Assembly: GCA_022709905.1 (NCBI GenBank)
Contig: JAKLHY010000023.1
Coordinates: 1-64,000 of the forward strand
DNA: 64,000 nucleotides
From: Verrucomicrobiota bacterium
GTDB lineage: Bacteria > Verrucomicrobiota > Verrucomicrobiia > Limisphaerales > UBA1319
Reading direction: 5' to 3'
The notes beneath the pieces were generated by a model. The model was not told the origin of the DNA. It saw only the letters and a program-made list of their open reading frames with translations, and searched no databases. Positions 52,540-61,209 of the stretch are shown piece by piece. Position numbers and translations under genes: made by a program. The stretch's first letter is position 1; every line of letters starts with the position of its first letter.

Positions 52540-53189
52540 AGGGCGCCTCCGGTCCAGCGATGGATAATCGGAATGGCGCCAACCGCCGTCCGGCTGGTGG
52601 CATCGGCCCCGACTTCGCGCCAAAGCTGGTCGTCGAATCGAAAGGGGGCTCCGCCGGCAAGGATCTTTACCGGCTGAGCGCCCCGAGCCAAGCCGTCGCG
52701 AACGACCCTGACTCGCAGCGCGGAGTGGAGCATCAAGGTCGAAATCAACAGAACCTGGATCCCTTCGTCGATCGTCCGTCTTACCAGGTTATCCGCCTCA
52801 ATCCGTCCAAAATCCAGGATCTCGTATCCGCCCGCCCGCAACGTGGAGTAGACGATGCGTTTTCCCAGCAGGTGATAATCCTCGAGAACGGCAATGGCCA
52901 TCTTCGGCTGGGTTTTCCGCTGGGGACTCGCCTTCGGCAAGAGCTGGTCAACGAGCTCTTCGCAGAGGCGCCCCCCCATAAAAATCTGAGAGAGAGCAAT
53001 CGTGCCTTCTTCCCATCCTTTCCCCAACCTTTCCAGCGCCGGCACCACCAGGAGTTCAATCACATCCCCGGGGCTGAGAGTATTCCTGGCTTGAGCCACC
53101 AATGCCTGAAGAGAGAGGCGATCCATGGCAAGCAGCGCCTCGTTGAACTTGGCGCCTTGCGCTTCCGGTTTGAGCACGCTGAAGCCCAT
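52536..53189 (-). CDS. Corrinoid protein (cobalamin-binding, MtbC/MtaC-like)
   Basis: About 217 residues from the ATG at 53189, chosen because AGGTG lies 5 bases before it. Residues about 10-90 are the helical cap (DRLSLQALVAQARN, GDVIELLVVPALERLGKGWE). The Rossmann domain has the cobalt-ligand motif D-x-H-x-x-G as DYHLLGKRIVYS and the GGAPF loop. It carries a methyl group between a substrate enzyme and the UroD-fold methyltransferase encoded immediately downstream (4-base overlap). No MttB-type substrate methyltransferase is in the window. Confidence 0.92.
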   Translation of the reverse strand: MGFSVLKPEAQGAKFNEALLAMDRLSLQALVAQARNTLSPGDVIELLVVPALERLGKGWEEGTIALSQIFMGGRLCEELVDQLLPKASPQRKTQPKMAIAVLEDYHLLGKRIVYSTLRAGGYEILDFGRIEADNLVRRTIDEGIQVLLISTLMLHSALRVRVVRDGLARGAQPVKILAGGAPFRFDDQLWREVGADATSRTAVGAIPIIHRWTGGAL

Positions 53190-53452
53190 CTTACACCTAT
53201 AATAAGGTGAAAAATGATGCATCGCAACGGGCATCCTGGGCCTTGTATCGCAAATGGACGCCAATGAACGCCAATGAACATCCAAAAACAGGCTTAGGCG
53301 AAAATCACTTCCGATTTTGGCGGGAGCGCCGCCAGGTCAGATGCCAGGCGCGCGGGCGGGGGCGGGTGTCGGAAAGAAAAAACTGGCGTGGGACCGAGGC
53401 TTTCTCCAACATGATCCCCGAGTTAGGGTGTGGGTTGAGCCCATTTAAACGC

Positions 53453-53689
53453 ATGAAAGCAAAGATTATCATTACCCCGAAGAAAGCCGTGGTGGATCCG
53501 CAGGGCAAGGCGGTCCAGCAAGCCTTGGAACATATGGGATACCAGGGGATCCAGGCGGTGCATGTGGGCAAGTACCTGGAGATTGAGCTGAAGGGCGATC
53601 CCGCCCAGGCGCACCAGCAGATCGACGACGCATGCCGCAAACTGCTGAGCAATCCTGTGATTGAAGATTATCATTTTGAACTGGCATGA
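53453..53689 (+). CDS. purS: Phosphoribosylformylglycinamidine synthase subunit PurS
   Basis: 78 residues, the usual PurS length, from the ATG at 53453; the frame is open upstream without a good start. The sequence KIIITPKKAVVDPQGKAVQ opens the family and IEDYHFEL closes it. PurS is the small structural subunit of the PurLQS complex, which converts FGAR to FGAM in purine synthesis. It is the first gene of a tightly packed purSQL operon; its stop overlaps the purQ start by 4 bases. Confidence 0.95.
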   Translation: MKAKIIITPKKAVVDPQGKAVQQALEHMGYQGIQAVHVGKYLEIELKGDPAQAHQQIDDACRKLLSNPVIEDYHFELA

Positions 53690-54372
53690 ACTTCGCCGTC
53701 CTGCAATTTCCCGGTTCCAACTGTGACCAGGATTGCGTCCATGTGCTCGCCAATGTCCTGGGTCAACCGACCCAATTGTTGTGGCACAAGGAGGAATCCC
53801 TGGGGAACGCCGACGCGGTGATTGTCCCGGGAGGGTTCAGCTACGGAGACTACTTGCGCACGGGCGCCATTGCGCGGTTCAGTCCGGTCCTGCGCGCCGT
53901 GCGGGAGTTTGCCGCGGCTGGCGGGCTGGTTTTGGGGATCTGCAACGGTTTCCAGATCCTATGCGAGGCCGGCTTGCTTCCGGGCGCCCTGGTCCGGAAT
54001 CGTTCCCTGCAATTCCGTTGCGAGCATGTCCACCTGGGCGCGGTTCATTACGATTCGCCCTTCACCCGGGCAATTCCTCCCGGCAAACTGATGCGCATCC
54101 CGGTTGCCCATGGCGAAGGCTGCTATTTTGCGGATGCCGAAACCTTGGCTCGGATGAAAGCCAACGGCCAGGTTCTCTGGCAATATGTCAACGCGCAAGG
54201 CCATCCGGTGAGCGAGGCCAACCCGAATGGATCGGTCGAAAACATCGCGGGCATCTGCAACGAGAAACGCAATGTGGCCGGACTGATGCCCCATCCGGAA
54301 CGGGCGAGCGAGGATATTCTGGGCAGCGCCGATGGCCGGCACATCTTATCGAGCATGATTCAAACACCATGA
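53686..54372 (+). CDS. purQ: FGAM synthase glutaminase subunit PurQ
   Basis: 228 residues of a class I glutamine amidotransferase. The nucleophile is the Cys of LGICNGFQIL (near residue 86), and the His/Glu pair lies in LMPHPERASED near the C-terminus. It releases ammonia from glutamine and passes it to PurL. Both ends overlap neighbouring purS and purL by 4 bases (ATGA), so the three proteins are made in concert. Confidence 0.97.
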   Translation: MNFAVLQFPGSNCDQDCVHVLANVLGQPTQLLWHKEESLGNADAVIVPGGFSYGDYLRTGAIARFSPVLRAVREFAAAGGLVLGICNGFQILCEAGLLPGALVRNRSLQFRCEHVHLGAVHYDSPFTRAIPPGKLMRIPVAHGEGCYFADAETLARMKANGQVLWQYVNAQGHPVSEANPNGSVENIAGICNEKRNVAGLMPHPERASEDILGSADGRHILSSMIQTP

Positions 54373-56687
54373 CTGATCCGATCATCACTCCCGAGCTGGT
54401 CAAGGAACACGGTCTCACCCCCGACGAATACCAGCATATCCGGGCCATTCTTGGGCGCGATCCCAGTTATACCGAACTGGGGATCTTCTCCGTCATGTGG
54501 AGCGAGCATTGCTCGTATAAGAGCACCCGGCCTTTGCTGAAACAATTTCCAACCCGCTCGTCACGCATCCTGGTCGGAGCCGGCGAAGAAAACGCCGGGA
54601 TTATCGACATCGGGGACGGCCTGGCCATCGCCTTCAAGATGGAATCGCACAACCATCCCAGCGCCGTCGAGCCCTTCCAGGGGGCCGCCACCGGTGTCGG
54701 AGGCATTATCCGCGATATTTTCACGATGGGCGCGCGCCCCGTCTGCGCCATGAACTCGCTCCGTTTTGGCGAGATCACCTCGCCTGAATCGCGCCGGTTG
54801 TTCCGCGGAGTGGTGGCGGGAATTGCCCACTACGGCAATTGCTTCGGCATTCCGACGATCGCTGGCGAAGTGGATTTTGACAGCACTTACCAGGGTAATC
54901 CGTTGGTGAACGCCTTTTGTCTGGGTGTCCTGCGACACGACCAAATCGCCCGAGGCGCCGCCAAGGGTGTCGGCAATCCGGTGTTTTACGTGGGACCCGC
55001 CACCGGGCGGGACGGCCTCGCCGGGGCCGCGTTTGCCTCGCAGGACCTCACTGAAGAATCGGCCGAACAACAGCGCGGCGCCGTCCAGGTGGGCGATCCC
55101 TTCATGGAAAAACTCGTTCTGGAAGCCTGCCTCGAGTTGCTGGCCACCGACGCTGTGGCGGGTATTCAGGACATGGGCGCCGCCGGCCTGACGTGTTCGA
55201 CCTGCGAAACCGCCGCCCGCGCCGGGACCGGCATCGAAATCGATCTCAGCAAGGTTCCGCAGCGCGCCCCCAACATGACGCCTTACGAGATCATGCTCAG
55301 CGAGTCGCAGGAGCGCATGTTGATCATTGTTCAGCGCGGTCGTGAAGCCGAGGTGCAACGGATCTTCGACAAATGGGATCTGCCCTGGGCCTTGATTGGT
55401 CACGTGACCGACACGGGCCATATGGTGGTAAAAAACCACGGACAAATCGTTGTCGACATTCCCGCCAAGCAAATTGCCGACGAATCGCCCGTCTACCATC
55501 GTGAGTTCCGTGAACCCGCCTATCTCCCGGAAGTTCGCGCATTCACCTTGCGCGATGTTCCCGATACGCAGGATCCGGTGGCCGATCTGAAAATCTTGAT
55601 GGCTTGTCCCACGATCGCGTCCAAGAACTGGGTCTACCGGCAATACGATCACATGGTCCGGAACGGCTCGACCGTATGCCCGGGGTCCGACGCGGCGGTT
55701 ATCCGCATCAAGACCGATTCGCTTCCCGCGGGGGGCCTCGCCAATGTCGCCAGCGGCGATAAGAAGTCCGGGCTTCGGGAGAAATATCTGGCGCTCACCG
55801 TCGATGGCAACGGGATTTACGTTTATCTCGATCCTTACGAAGGCAGCAAAATTGCGGTGGCCGAGGCCGCCCGGAATCTCACGTGCTCCGGGGCTGTTCC
55901 TCTGGGGGTGACCGACAATTTGAATTTTGGCAGCCCCCTCAATCCGGAGATCATGTTTCAGCTCCGGAAATCGATCGAAGGCCTTGCCGAGGCCTGTCGG
56001 GCCTTCCATACGCCTGTGACGGGCGGCAATGTCAGTCTTTACAACCAAAGCCCGGAGGGTGCCATCGATCCCACGCCCACGGTGGGCATGGTGGGTCTGA
56101 TCGAAAAATCCGAGCATATCACTACCCAGTGGTTCAAGGACGACGGCGATGTCATCCTGCTGCTGGGCGATCTGGTTGAAAAACGCGATCCCCTTCATGG
56201 CCTGGGTGGCTCCGCTTATCTCAAACGGATTCGTGACACCAAGAACGGCACCCCGCCGCTTTGTGATCTGGAAAAGGAAAAGGCCGTGCAATCCGCCGCT
56301 CGCGCCTGCATCCAGGCGGGCCTCGTCAAGAGCGCCCACGACTGCAGCGAAGGCGGATTTGCCGTCGCGTTGGCGGAATGCTGCATTTCTCAACAGATTG
56401 CCCGCGGAACGCCGCGATTGATTGGCGCCCAGGTGGAGCTGCCCGCTTCTTCGAGGCTCGATGCCCTGTTATTTGGTGAAGCCCAGTCCCGGATTGTGGT
56501 CTCGTGCGCTCCCGGCAATGTCGACCCCATCCTGTCGCGAGCGAGTCACATGGGGGTGACTGCGGCCATTGTGGGCCGCGTCGGTGGCGATGCGTTTTCC
56601 ATCAAAATCGACGCCCGGACCTGGTCGTGGTCTGTATCCGACCTCCATGACCTTTGGTGGAATTCCATCGCCCGAGCCATGCAATAA
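54369..56687 (+). CDS. purL: FGAM synthase subunit PurL (small form)
   Basis: 772 residues from the ATG at 54369. It is the short PurL that works with separate PurS and PurQ (the large proteobacterial enzyme is about 1300 residues). The opening TPELVKEHGLTPDEYQ and the blocks WSEHCSYKSTRP, KMESHNHPSAVEPFQGAATG, AGIQDMGAAGLTCSTCE and CSEGGFAVALAE are diagnostic of AIRS-like ATP/FGAR binding. It is the last gene of purSQL. Confidence 0.97.
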   Translation: MTDPIITPELVKEHGLTPDEYQHIRAILGRDPSYTELGIFSVMWSEHCSYKSTRPLLKQFPTRSSRILVGAGEENAGIIDIGDGLAIAFKMESHNHPSAVEPFQGAATGVGGIIRDIFTMGARPVCAMNSLRFGEITSPESRRLFRGVVAGIAHYGNCFGIPTIAGEVDFDSTYQGNPLVNAFCLGVLRHDQIARGAAKGVGNPVFYVGPATGRDGLAGAAFASQDLTEESAEQQRGAVQVGDPFMEKLVLEACLELLATDAVAGIQDMGAAGLTCSTCETAARAGTGIEIDLSKVPQRAPNMTPYEIMLSESQERMLIIVQRGREAEVQRIFDKWDLPWALIGHVTDTGHMVVKNHGQIVVDIPAKQIADESPVYHREFREPAYLPEVRAFTLRDVPDTQDPVADLKILMACPTIASKNWVYRQYDHMVRNGSTVCPGSDAAVIRIKTDSLPAGGLANVASGDKKSGLREKYLALTVDGNGIYVYLDPYEGSKIAVAEAARNLTCSGAVPLGVTDNLNFGSPLNPEIMFQLRKSIEGLAEACRAFHTPVTGGNVSLYNQSPEGAIDPTPTVGMVGLIEKSEHITTQWFKDDGDVILLLGDLVEKRDPLHGLGGSAYLKRIRDTKNGTPPLCDLEKEKAVQSAARACIQAGLVKSAHDCSEGGFAVALAECCISQQIARGTPRLIGAQVELPASSRLDALLFGEAQSRIVVSCAPGNVDPILSRASHMGVTAAIVGRVGGDAFSIKIDARTWSWSVSDLHDLWWNSIARAMQ

Positions 56688-56738
56688 AACAGGGCTCGCT
56701 CAGGCGCGGAATCGCTGCGAACGTGCGGAAGAATGAGT

Positions 56739-56755
56739 CCCTCCGTTCTGGAGGG
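56739..56755 (+). terminator. Hairpin downstream of purL
   Basis: CCCTCC-gttct-GGAGGG, a perfect 6-bp stem about 50 bases after the purL stop, extended by flanking G-C contacts. There is no T run, so it would be an incomplete terminator or a transcript-end stabiliser. Confidence 0.35.
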
Positions 56756-56866
56756 CCCCCAGTCGGTTCGGTGTCCGGCTTCAGCCGGTCCCAAAGCCCA
56801 TGGCCGTCCACAAGTGCGAAGCACCGAGCTTCCGGTCCCAGACCCCCCCTGCCTTTCATATCTTCG

Positions 56867-56924
56867 CATGAACCGCTCGTCTCGGAGGGCCGAGTTATCT
56901 GAGGCCCGGATATCGAAGCTTGGA
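56867..56924 (+). repeat. Copy 2 of the dispersed structured repeat
   Basis: Starts CATGAACCGCTCGT like copy 1 (21064) and shares TCGGAGGGCCGAGTTAT and GAGGCCCGGAT. Differences fall mainly in two doublets after TTAT and GGAT. The core stem CTCGG/CCGAG with loop AGGG is intact, slightly stronger than in copy 1. Confidence 0.75.
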
Positions 56925-57104
56925 GACTAGTCAAGGCCGTGAAAAGCCCCAGGCTCGGCGTGAATCTCGATGCGGGCAATTTCGTCACCGAGGACCCGTA
57001 TCCGGATCTGGCCGGGTGCCCGCCTTATGCGGTTAAAGTGTGGTTTCACCGGCGGCAATGGGATTGGCTGCCGCGAATGACGCGCGCAAAACAAACCACC
57101 GCTC

Positions 57105-59843
57105 TTACTCCCACTGCGATTCAAACTGATATCTCCCCGAGCCCGCCTCGAACACGGCGTGGGAGAGTTCCATTTTCAGGAACTTGAGCCCGGCTGATTG
57201 ACGGACCGGCTGGCCTGATTCACGGACTAACCTGAGGTCGTGCGCCGGAACAAAGATCGTTGCTGAGGTGTTGGGGGGGATGTTCACCGTCCATTTGAAG
57301 TTCACGCGATGGTCTGCGATGGTCTGGCGCCATTGGCTGTCGATGGGGCCGTAAACCGACTGATACGAGACCTTCACCCACTCCAGGTCTCGAGGGATAT
57401 CAGGCCGGAGGATGAAATGCTTGAATGCCGGGGAGGCGGGATCCAGACGGATGCCTCCCAGGCCGCGATACAACCATTCCTCGATATGTCCCAGCATGCA
57501 GTGGTTTTGCGAGGTGGCGGGATTGGCGTCCCAGGTTTCCACTAGCGAAGTGGCCCCTTTCTTGAGTTGATAGACGTAGCCCGGGCCTTCGTCTTGCACC
57601 AGCATATCGTAAAGGACATCGCCCCGTCCGCTGTCGGTCAGGGCTCTGACCAGATAAACAAATCCGACATCGCCGGCGGTCACCCGGTTCTTGTTGGCGC
57701 GAATATCCCGCACCAGATTCTCGAGAATCGCCGGACGTCGGTCGGTTTCGGCAATGCCGAGGGTCAACGGGATGGCGTTGGCGGCCTGGCTGTTGCGATC
57801 GTAATTGTTCTGATCACTATGGAAGAACGTTCGTTGGAAGTGATCGCGCGTTTCACGCGCCCGTTTGGCAAAGCCTTCGGCCTGGTCGGTTTTTTGCAGG
57901 ATTCGGGCCGTTTTTTCCAGGATCACGAGGTTGTTGAACAACATCGCGGTGCTGGTGAGTCCGAGCGAGGTCAACTGCGACGGGCCGGGTCCTTTGGGTC
58001 CAACGTCGCACCAATCGCCCAGTCCATAGGCCACGATCCCCTGGGCGTCGGCGCGCGAGGCCAGGTAATCGGTGTACCGCTTCATGGTTTCATAGTTCTC
58101 CTCCAAGGCGCGCCGGTTGCCGTAGGTTTCCCAGAGGACCCACGGATTAACCACGCAGGCGGAACCCCATTCCGGGCTGTCTCGAAAGCCATCCGAAAAA
58201 ACGGTGAACTCGGGGGAAATATCGGGGACCAGGCCATTTTCCAATTGGGACTCGCGCATGTCGCGGCAGATTTTCTCGTAGAACCGCGCGCCGTCGTAGT
58301 TGTGCAGGATGCTCGATGCCAGCAAGTGGGAAACCTCCAGCCAGCCCAGTTTCTCCCGATGAGGACAGTCGGTCAGGACACTCTTGAAATTACTCAGGAT
58401 CGCCGCGTTGATCAGCCAATGGATCCGGTTCACCAGGTCATTGGAACATTCAAAACGGCCGCATCCATCGGCCGCGGTATGAAGGAACTCTCCAGTCAGT
58501 TTCTCGATGCGAGGAAGATCGGCCGGAGCGCCCGAGGCGTTGGCGGGCACGGCGCCTTCTACTTGCACGTAACGGAAGCCGTAGTAGGTGAACCGCGGTT
58601 GCCATGATTCGATCCCCTGGCCCTTCGGGGTATAGCTGAACCACATCGGCCCTCCGGAGCTGGCCTGGCTCACCGCTCCGCGATCATCGAGCAGCTCGCC
58701 GGGTATGAGTTTGATCTTCCGGCCCGCCGGCCCGCGGACGCGAAGGCTTGGCCAGCCCGAGAAATTCTGGCCGAGATCGTAGACATAAGCCCCATTCTCG
58801 AGCGGGGTGATCTTGACCGGTTCGTAGTGGATCATCGGCTGAATGGGTGGGACGATCTCGCTGCGAAGCTCACCGCCCGGCCCATTCACAACAGTCACAG
58901 CCGTCCACGAGGCATCGGAAAAGCCCGGGGTATCCCAGCCGGATGGTTCTTCGCGAGCGTCGAAGTCCTCGCCTCCAAAGGTGCAGGAGAACCGGATCGG
59001 GCCCTCGGTCCATTTCCAGGTGGCATCGCTGGCGATCACGGTTCGTGATCCGTCCTGATGTTCAACGTCGAGTTGGCAAATCAGCTTCGGCGGGCCGAAG
59101 GATCCTTTGAATTTCACATACCGCCCCCCGACGACGTTATACATGCCGTTGCCCAGGAGCGCGCCGATGGCATTGGTTCCCGGCCGTAGCAGGGAGGTCA
59201 CATCGTTGGCGCGGTAATAGCAGGTCTTGCGGTAATTGGACCACGACGGCTCGATGACCGCCTGGCCGGCCTTTTGTCCATTCAGCCTGACTTCATGCTG
59301 GCCCAAACCGCTGACATATAACACGGCGCGTCGCACGGGCTTCGATAAGACAAAGGCTCGCCTGAAAATGGGCATGGGCTCGCCTTTTTGCTGGGCCTGG
59401 ATCCAGTTGGCCCGCCAATCGTTTTGCGTTAATAACCCCATTGTCCACGACGCCGTTGGGCTCCAGGGACTGGCCTGCCGATCCTGATCCCAGGTTCGGA
59501 CCTTCCAGAAACATTGCTGCCGAGCGGCTAGCGGCCGGCCCGAATATTCGATCTCGATCGAGGCATCGCTCTCGACCTTGCCGCTGTCCCAAAGATCCCC
59601 GCGATCCCGGGCCAGGGCATCCGCCGTCGAGGCCACGAGCACCTGGTATGCGGACTGCCGAAGGGCGCGCTTTCCCGAGGTGGATTCGTTGATCCAACTG
59701 AACCGTGGCCGGGAGCAGTCAACGGCCAGCGGCTGTTCCGCATGCTCACATCGAAGTTGGATTGGGGACAGGTCGGCGCCTGATCCGGCGGTCATAGAGC
59801 ACCAACCAGCCACAAGCAGCAAAGGCAATAAAGGACGAAGCAT
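57105..59843 (-). CDS. Alpha-L-rhamnosidase, GH78
   Basis: About 912 residues from the ATG at 59843, which gives a signal peptide (RPLLPLLLVAGWCSM); ATG codons further upstream (59873 and beyond) are alternatives. The N-terminal beta domains are GH78-like (ALRQSAYQVLVAS, WDSGKVESD, PIFRRAFVL). The catalytic barrel has LTDCPHREKLGWLE, the GH78 signature equivalent to DCPQRDERLGW, and CMLGHIEEWLYRGLGG. Family enzymes remove terminal rhamnose from plant polysaccharides or glycosides and use an inverting Glu. The divergent SIS gene starts about 175 bases away. Confidence 0.92.
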   Translation of the reverse strand: MLRPLLPLLLVAGWCSMTAGSGADLSPIQLRCEHAEQPLAVDCSRPRFSWINESTSGKRALRQSAYQVLVASTADALARDRGDLWDSGKVESDASIEIEYSGRPLAARQQCFWKVRTWDQDRQASPWSPTASWTMGLLTQNDWRANWIQAQQKGEPMPIFRRAFVLSKPVRRAVLYVSGLGQHEVRLNGQKAGQAVIEPSWSNYRKTCYYRANDVTSLLRPGTNAIGALLGNGMYNVVGGRYVKFKGSFGPPKLICQLDVEHQDGSRTVIASDATWKWTEGPIRFSCTFGGEDFDAREEPSGWDTPGFSDASWTAVTVVNGPGGELRSEIVPPIQPMIHYEPVKITPLENGAYVYDLGQNFSGWPSLRVRGPAGRKIKLIPGELLDDRGAVSQASSGGPMWFSYTPKGQGIESWQPRFTYYGFRYVQVEGAVPANASGAPADLPRIEKLTGEFLHTAADGCGRFECSNDLVNRIHWLINAAILSNFKSVLTDCPHREKLGWLEVSHLLASSILHNYDGARFYEKICRDMRESQLENGLVPDISPEFTVFSDGFRDSPEWGSACVVNPWVLWETYGNRRALEENYETMKRYTDYLASRADAQGIVAYGLGDWCDVGPKGPGPSQLTSLGLTSTAMLFNNLVILEKTARILQKTDQAEGFAKRARETRDHFQRTFFHSDQNNYDRNSQAANAIPLTLGIAETDRRPAILENLVRDIRANKNRVTAGDVGFVYLVRALTDSGRGDVLYDMLVQDEGPGYVYQLKKGATSLVETWDANPATSQNHCMLGHIEEWLYRGLGGIRLDPASPAFKHFILRPDIPRDLEWVKVSYQSVYGPIDSQWRQTIADHRVNFKWTVNIPPNTSATIFVPAHDLRLVRESGQPVRQSAGLKFLKMELSHAVFEAGSGRYQFESQWE

Positions 59844-60018
59844 ATTGGATTCGGGTTTTGGAGTTCGATCCATGTTGATAACGCGCATAATGACCTGGAA
59901 ATGGAGTTTGAAATTCTCAACGACAAGCCGTGTAATCATTTCGCCTCGCAGCATACGGAAATGCGGGGCGAACGTGAAGCCGAAACGAGGCTTTGAGCGA
60001 TCCGTTGGGAATACTACT

Positions 60019-61062
60019 ATGAGTGGCCGCATTATCGAAGGACCCTATCTGGCCGATGTTTTGGAGCAGCCAAAGGCCCTGCAAAACACCGAACAAGCGC
60101 TGGCAATTCCTCCCGGTTTGGAGTCATTGACAGGTCGTTTACACCAAGGCGAACTCACCCAGGTCGTCTTGACCGGAATGGGTTCTTCGTTTCATGCCCT
60201 TCACCCCTTGCACCTGGATCTTATCGGGCGTGGACTCGCCTCGCACAAGGTCGAGACCTCGGAGTTGCTCTTGGATCAATACCCCTTGTTGAAGGCCGGC
60301 ACTCTCCTGATCGTGGTCTCTCAATCGGGCGCCAGCGTGGAAATTGTCCGGCTATTGGATATGATGCCGCGCGGCGTTGAACTGATCGCTATTACGAACA
60401 CGGCCCAATCGCCTTTGGCGAGCCGGGCGACCGTCTCCCTGTTCACCCAGGCGGGACTGGAATCGACGGTTTCGTGCAAGACTTATCTCGCGACATTGAT
60501 GGCGGTTTCGTGGCTGTCGGGGATCTTGTGTGGAGTCGACCGCACGGCTTTGCGCAAAGATTTGCAGCTGGCTGCGCCGGCAGTGTCTCTGTATCTGACC
60601 GAATGGCGAAGGCATGTGGAATCCCTGATGACCGAGCTGGTGGGCGCGCGCAGCTTGTTCCTGACCGGCCGGGGCGCCTCTTTGGCCGCGGCAGCCGTTG
60701 GCGGCCTGATCATCAAGGAATCGGCGCACTTCCACGCGGAAGGCATGAGCAGCGCCGCGTTCAGACACGGTCCGTTCGAGATGCTGAGCTCCGACGTGTT
60801 CGTGGCCGTCTTTCTCGGGAATGCTCGAGCCGCAGCCCTCAATCGACGGCTCAGCGATGACATCATCGGCGCGGGTGGCCGTTCAAGATTGATTGGCCCG
60901 GGAGAATGGGGGGGGGCGTTTTGTCTTCCGGAAGCCCCCGAGCGACTGCGTCCAATCACCGAAATGCTCCCCGTGGAAATGATCTCCTTTGCCTTGGCGG
61001 CTCTCAAGGGGCGCGAAGCCGGCAAGTTCGAACGCGCGTCGAAAATCACTACTGTGGAATGA
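60019..61062 (+). CDS. Tandem SIS-domain sugar isomerase/deaminase-like protein
   Basis: About 347 residues from the ATG at 60019, chosen from several in-frame starts that would run under the divergent gene. Two SIS domains are present. The first contains TGMGSSFHA and VVSQSGASVEIVRLLD, the second LTGRGASLAAAAVGGL and the ESAHFHAEGMSSAAF then RHGPFEML block, typical of the isomerase half of GlmS. The glutaminase half is absent, so it cannot use glutamine and more likely acts on an amino sugar phosphate. Its position next to glycosidases suggests sugar catabolism. Confidence 0.85.
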   Translation: MSGRIIEGPYLADVLEQPKALQNTEQALAIPPGLESLTGRLHQGELTQVVLTGMGSSFHALHPLHLDLIGRGLASHKVETSELLLDQYPLLKAGTLLIVVSQSGASVEIVRLLDMMPRGVELIAITNTAQSPLASRATVSLFTQAGLESTVSCKTYLATLMAVSWLSGILCGVDRTALRKDLQLAAPAVSLYLTEWRRHVESLMTELVGARSLFLTGRGASLAAAAVGGLIIKESAHFHAEGMSSAAFRHGPFEMLSSDVFVAVFLGNARAAALNRRLSDDIIGAGGRSRLIGPGEWGGAFCLPEAPERLRPITEMLPVEMISFALAALKGREAGKFERASKITTVE

Positions 61063-61130
61063 TCATGGCCGGAAAAACGCGGCAGTTGCCATCCTTCCCG
61101 GTGCCTGAGAATTCTGCCTGCCTTGATTAG

Positions 61131-61181
61131 CGTTTCCTAGTTTCAATTCGCGGTCTATCCGAATTGGATTTACGTTTCCTA
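61131..61181 (+). promoter_or_regulatory. Paired CGTTTCCTA direct repeats upstream of the GH36 gene
   Basis: CGTTTCCTA occurs at 61131-61139 and 61173-61181, 42 bases apart, which is four helical turns at 10.5 bases per turn. They lie 29-79 bases before the GH36 ATG and within the 147-base spacer. They may be the two half-sites of a regulator such as an AraC/XylR-type protein. Confidence 0.4.
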
Positions 61182-61209
61182 ATCGTCGCCGGTAAGATCC
61201 GAGCCTGTC

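Larger units (their letters stand above)
56688..57104. other. Convergent intergenic region between purL and the rhamnosidase gene
   Basis: 417 bases without a convincing gene. It contains a hairpin at 56739 and repeat copy 2 at 56867, listed separately. The rest shows no promoter or RNA gene that I can support. Confidence 0.5.

Noticed and set aside
54561..56393. 610-codon open frame antisense to purL
   Set aside because: purL is certain, and the antisense text has no recognisable motif.
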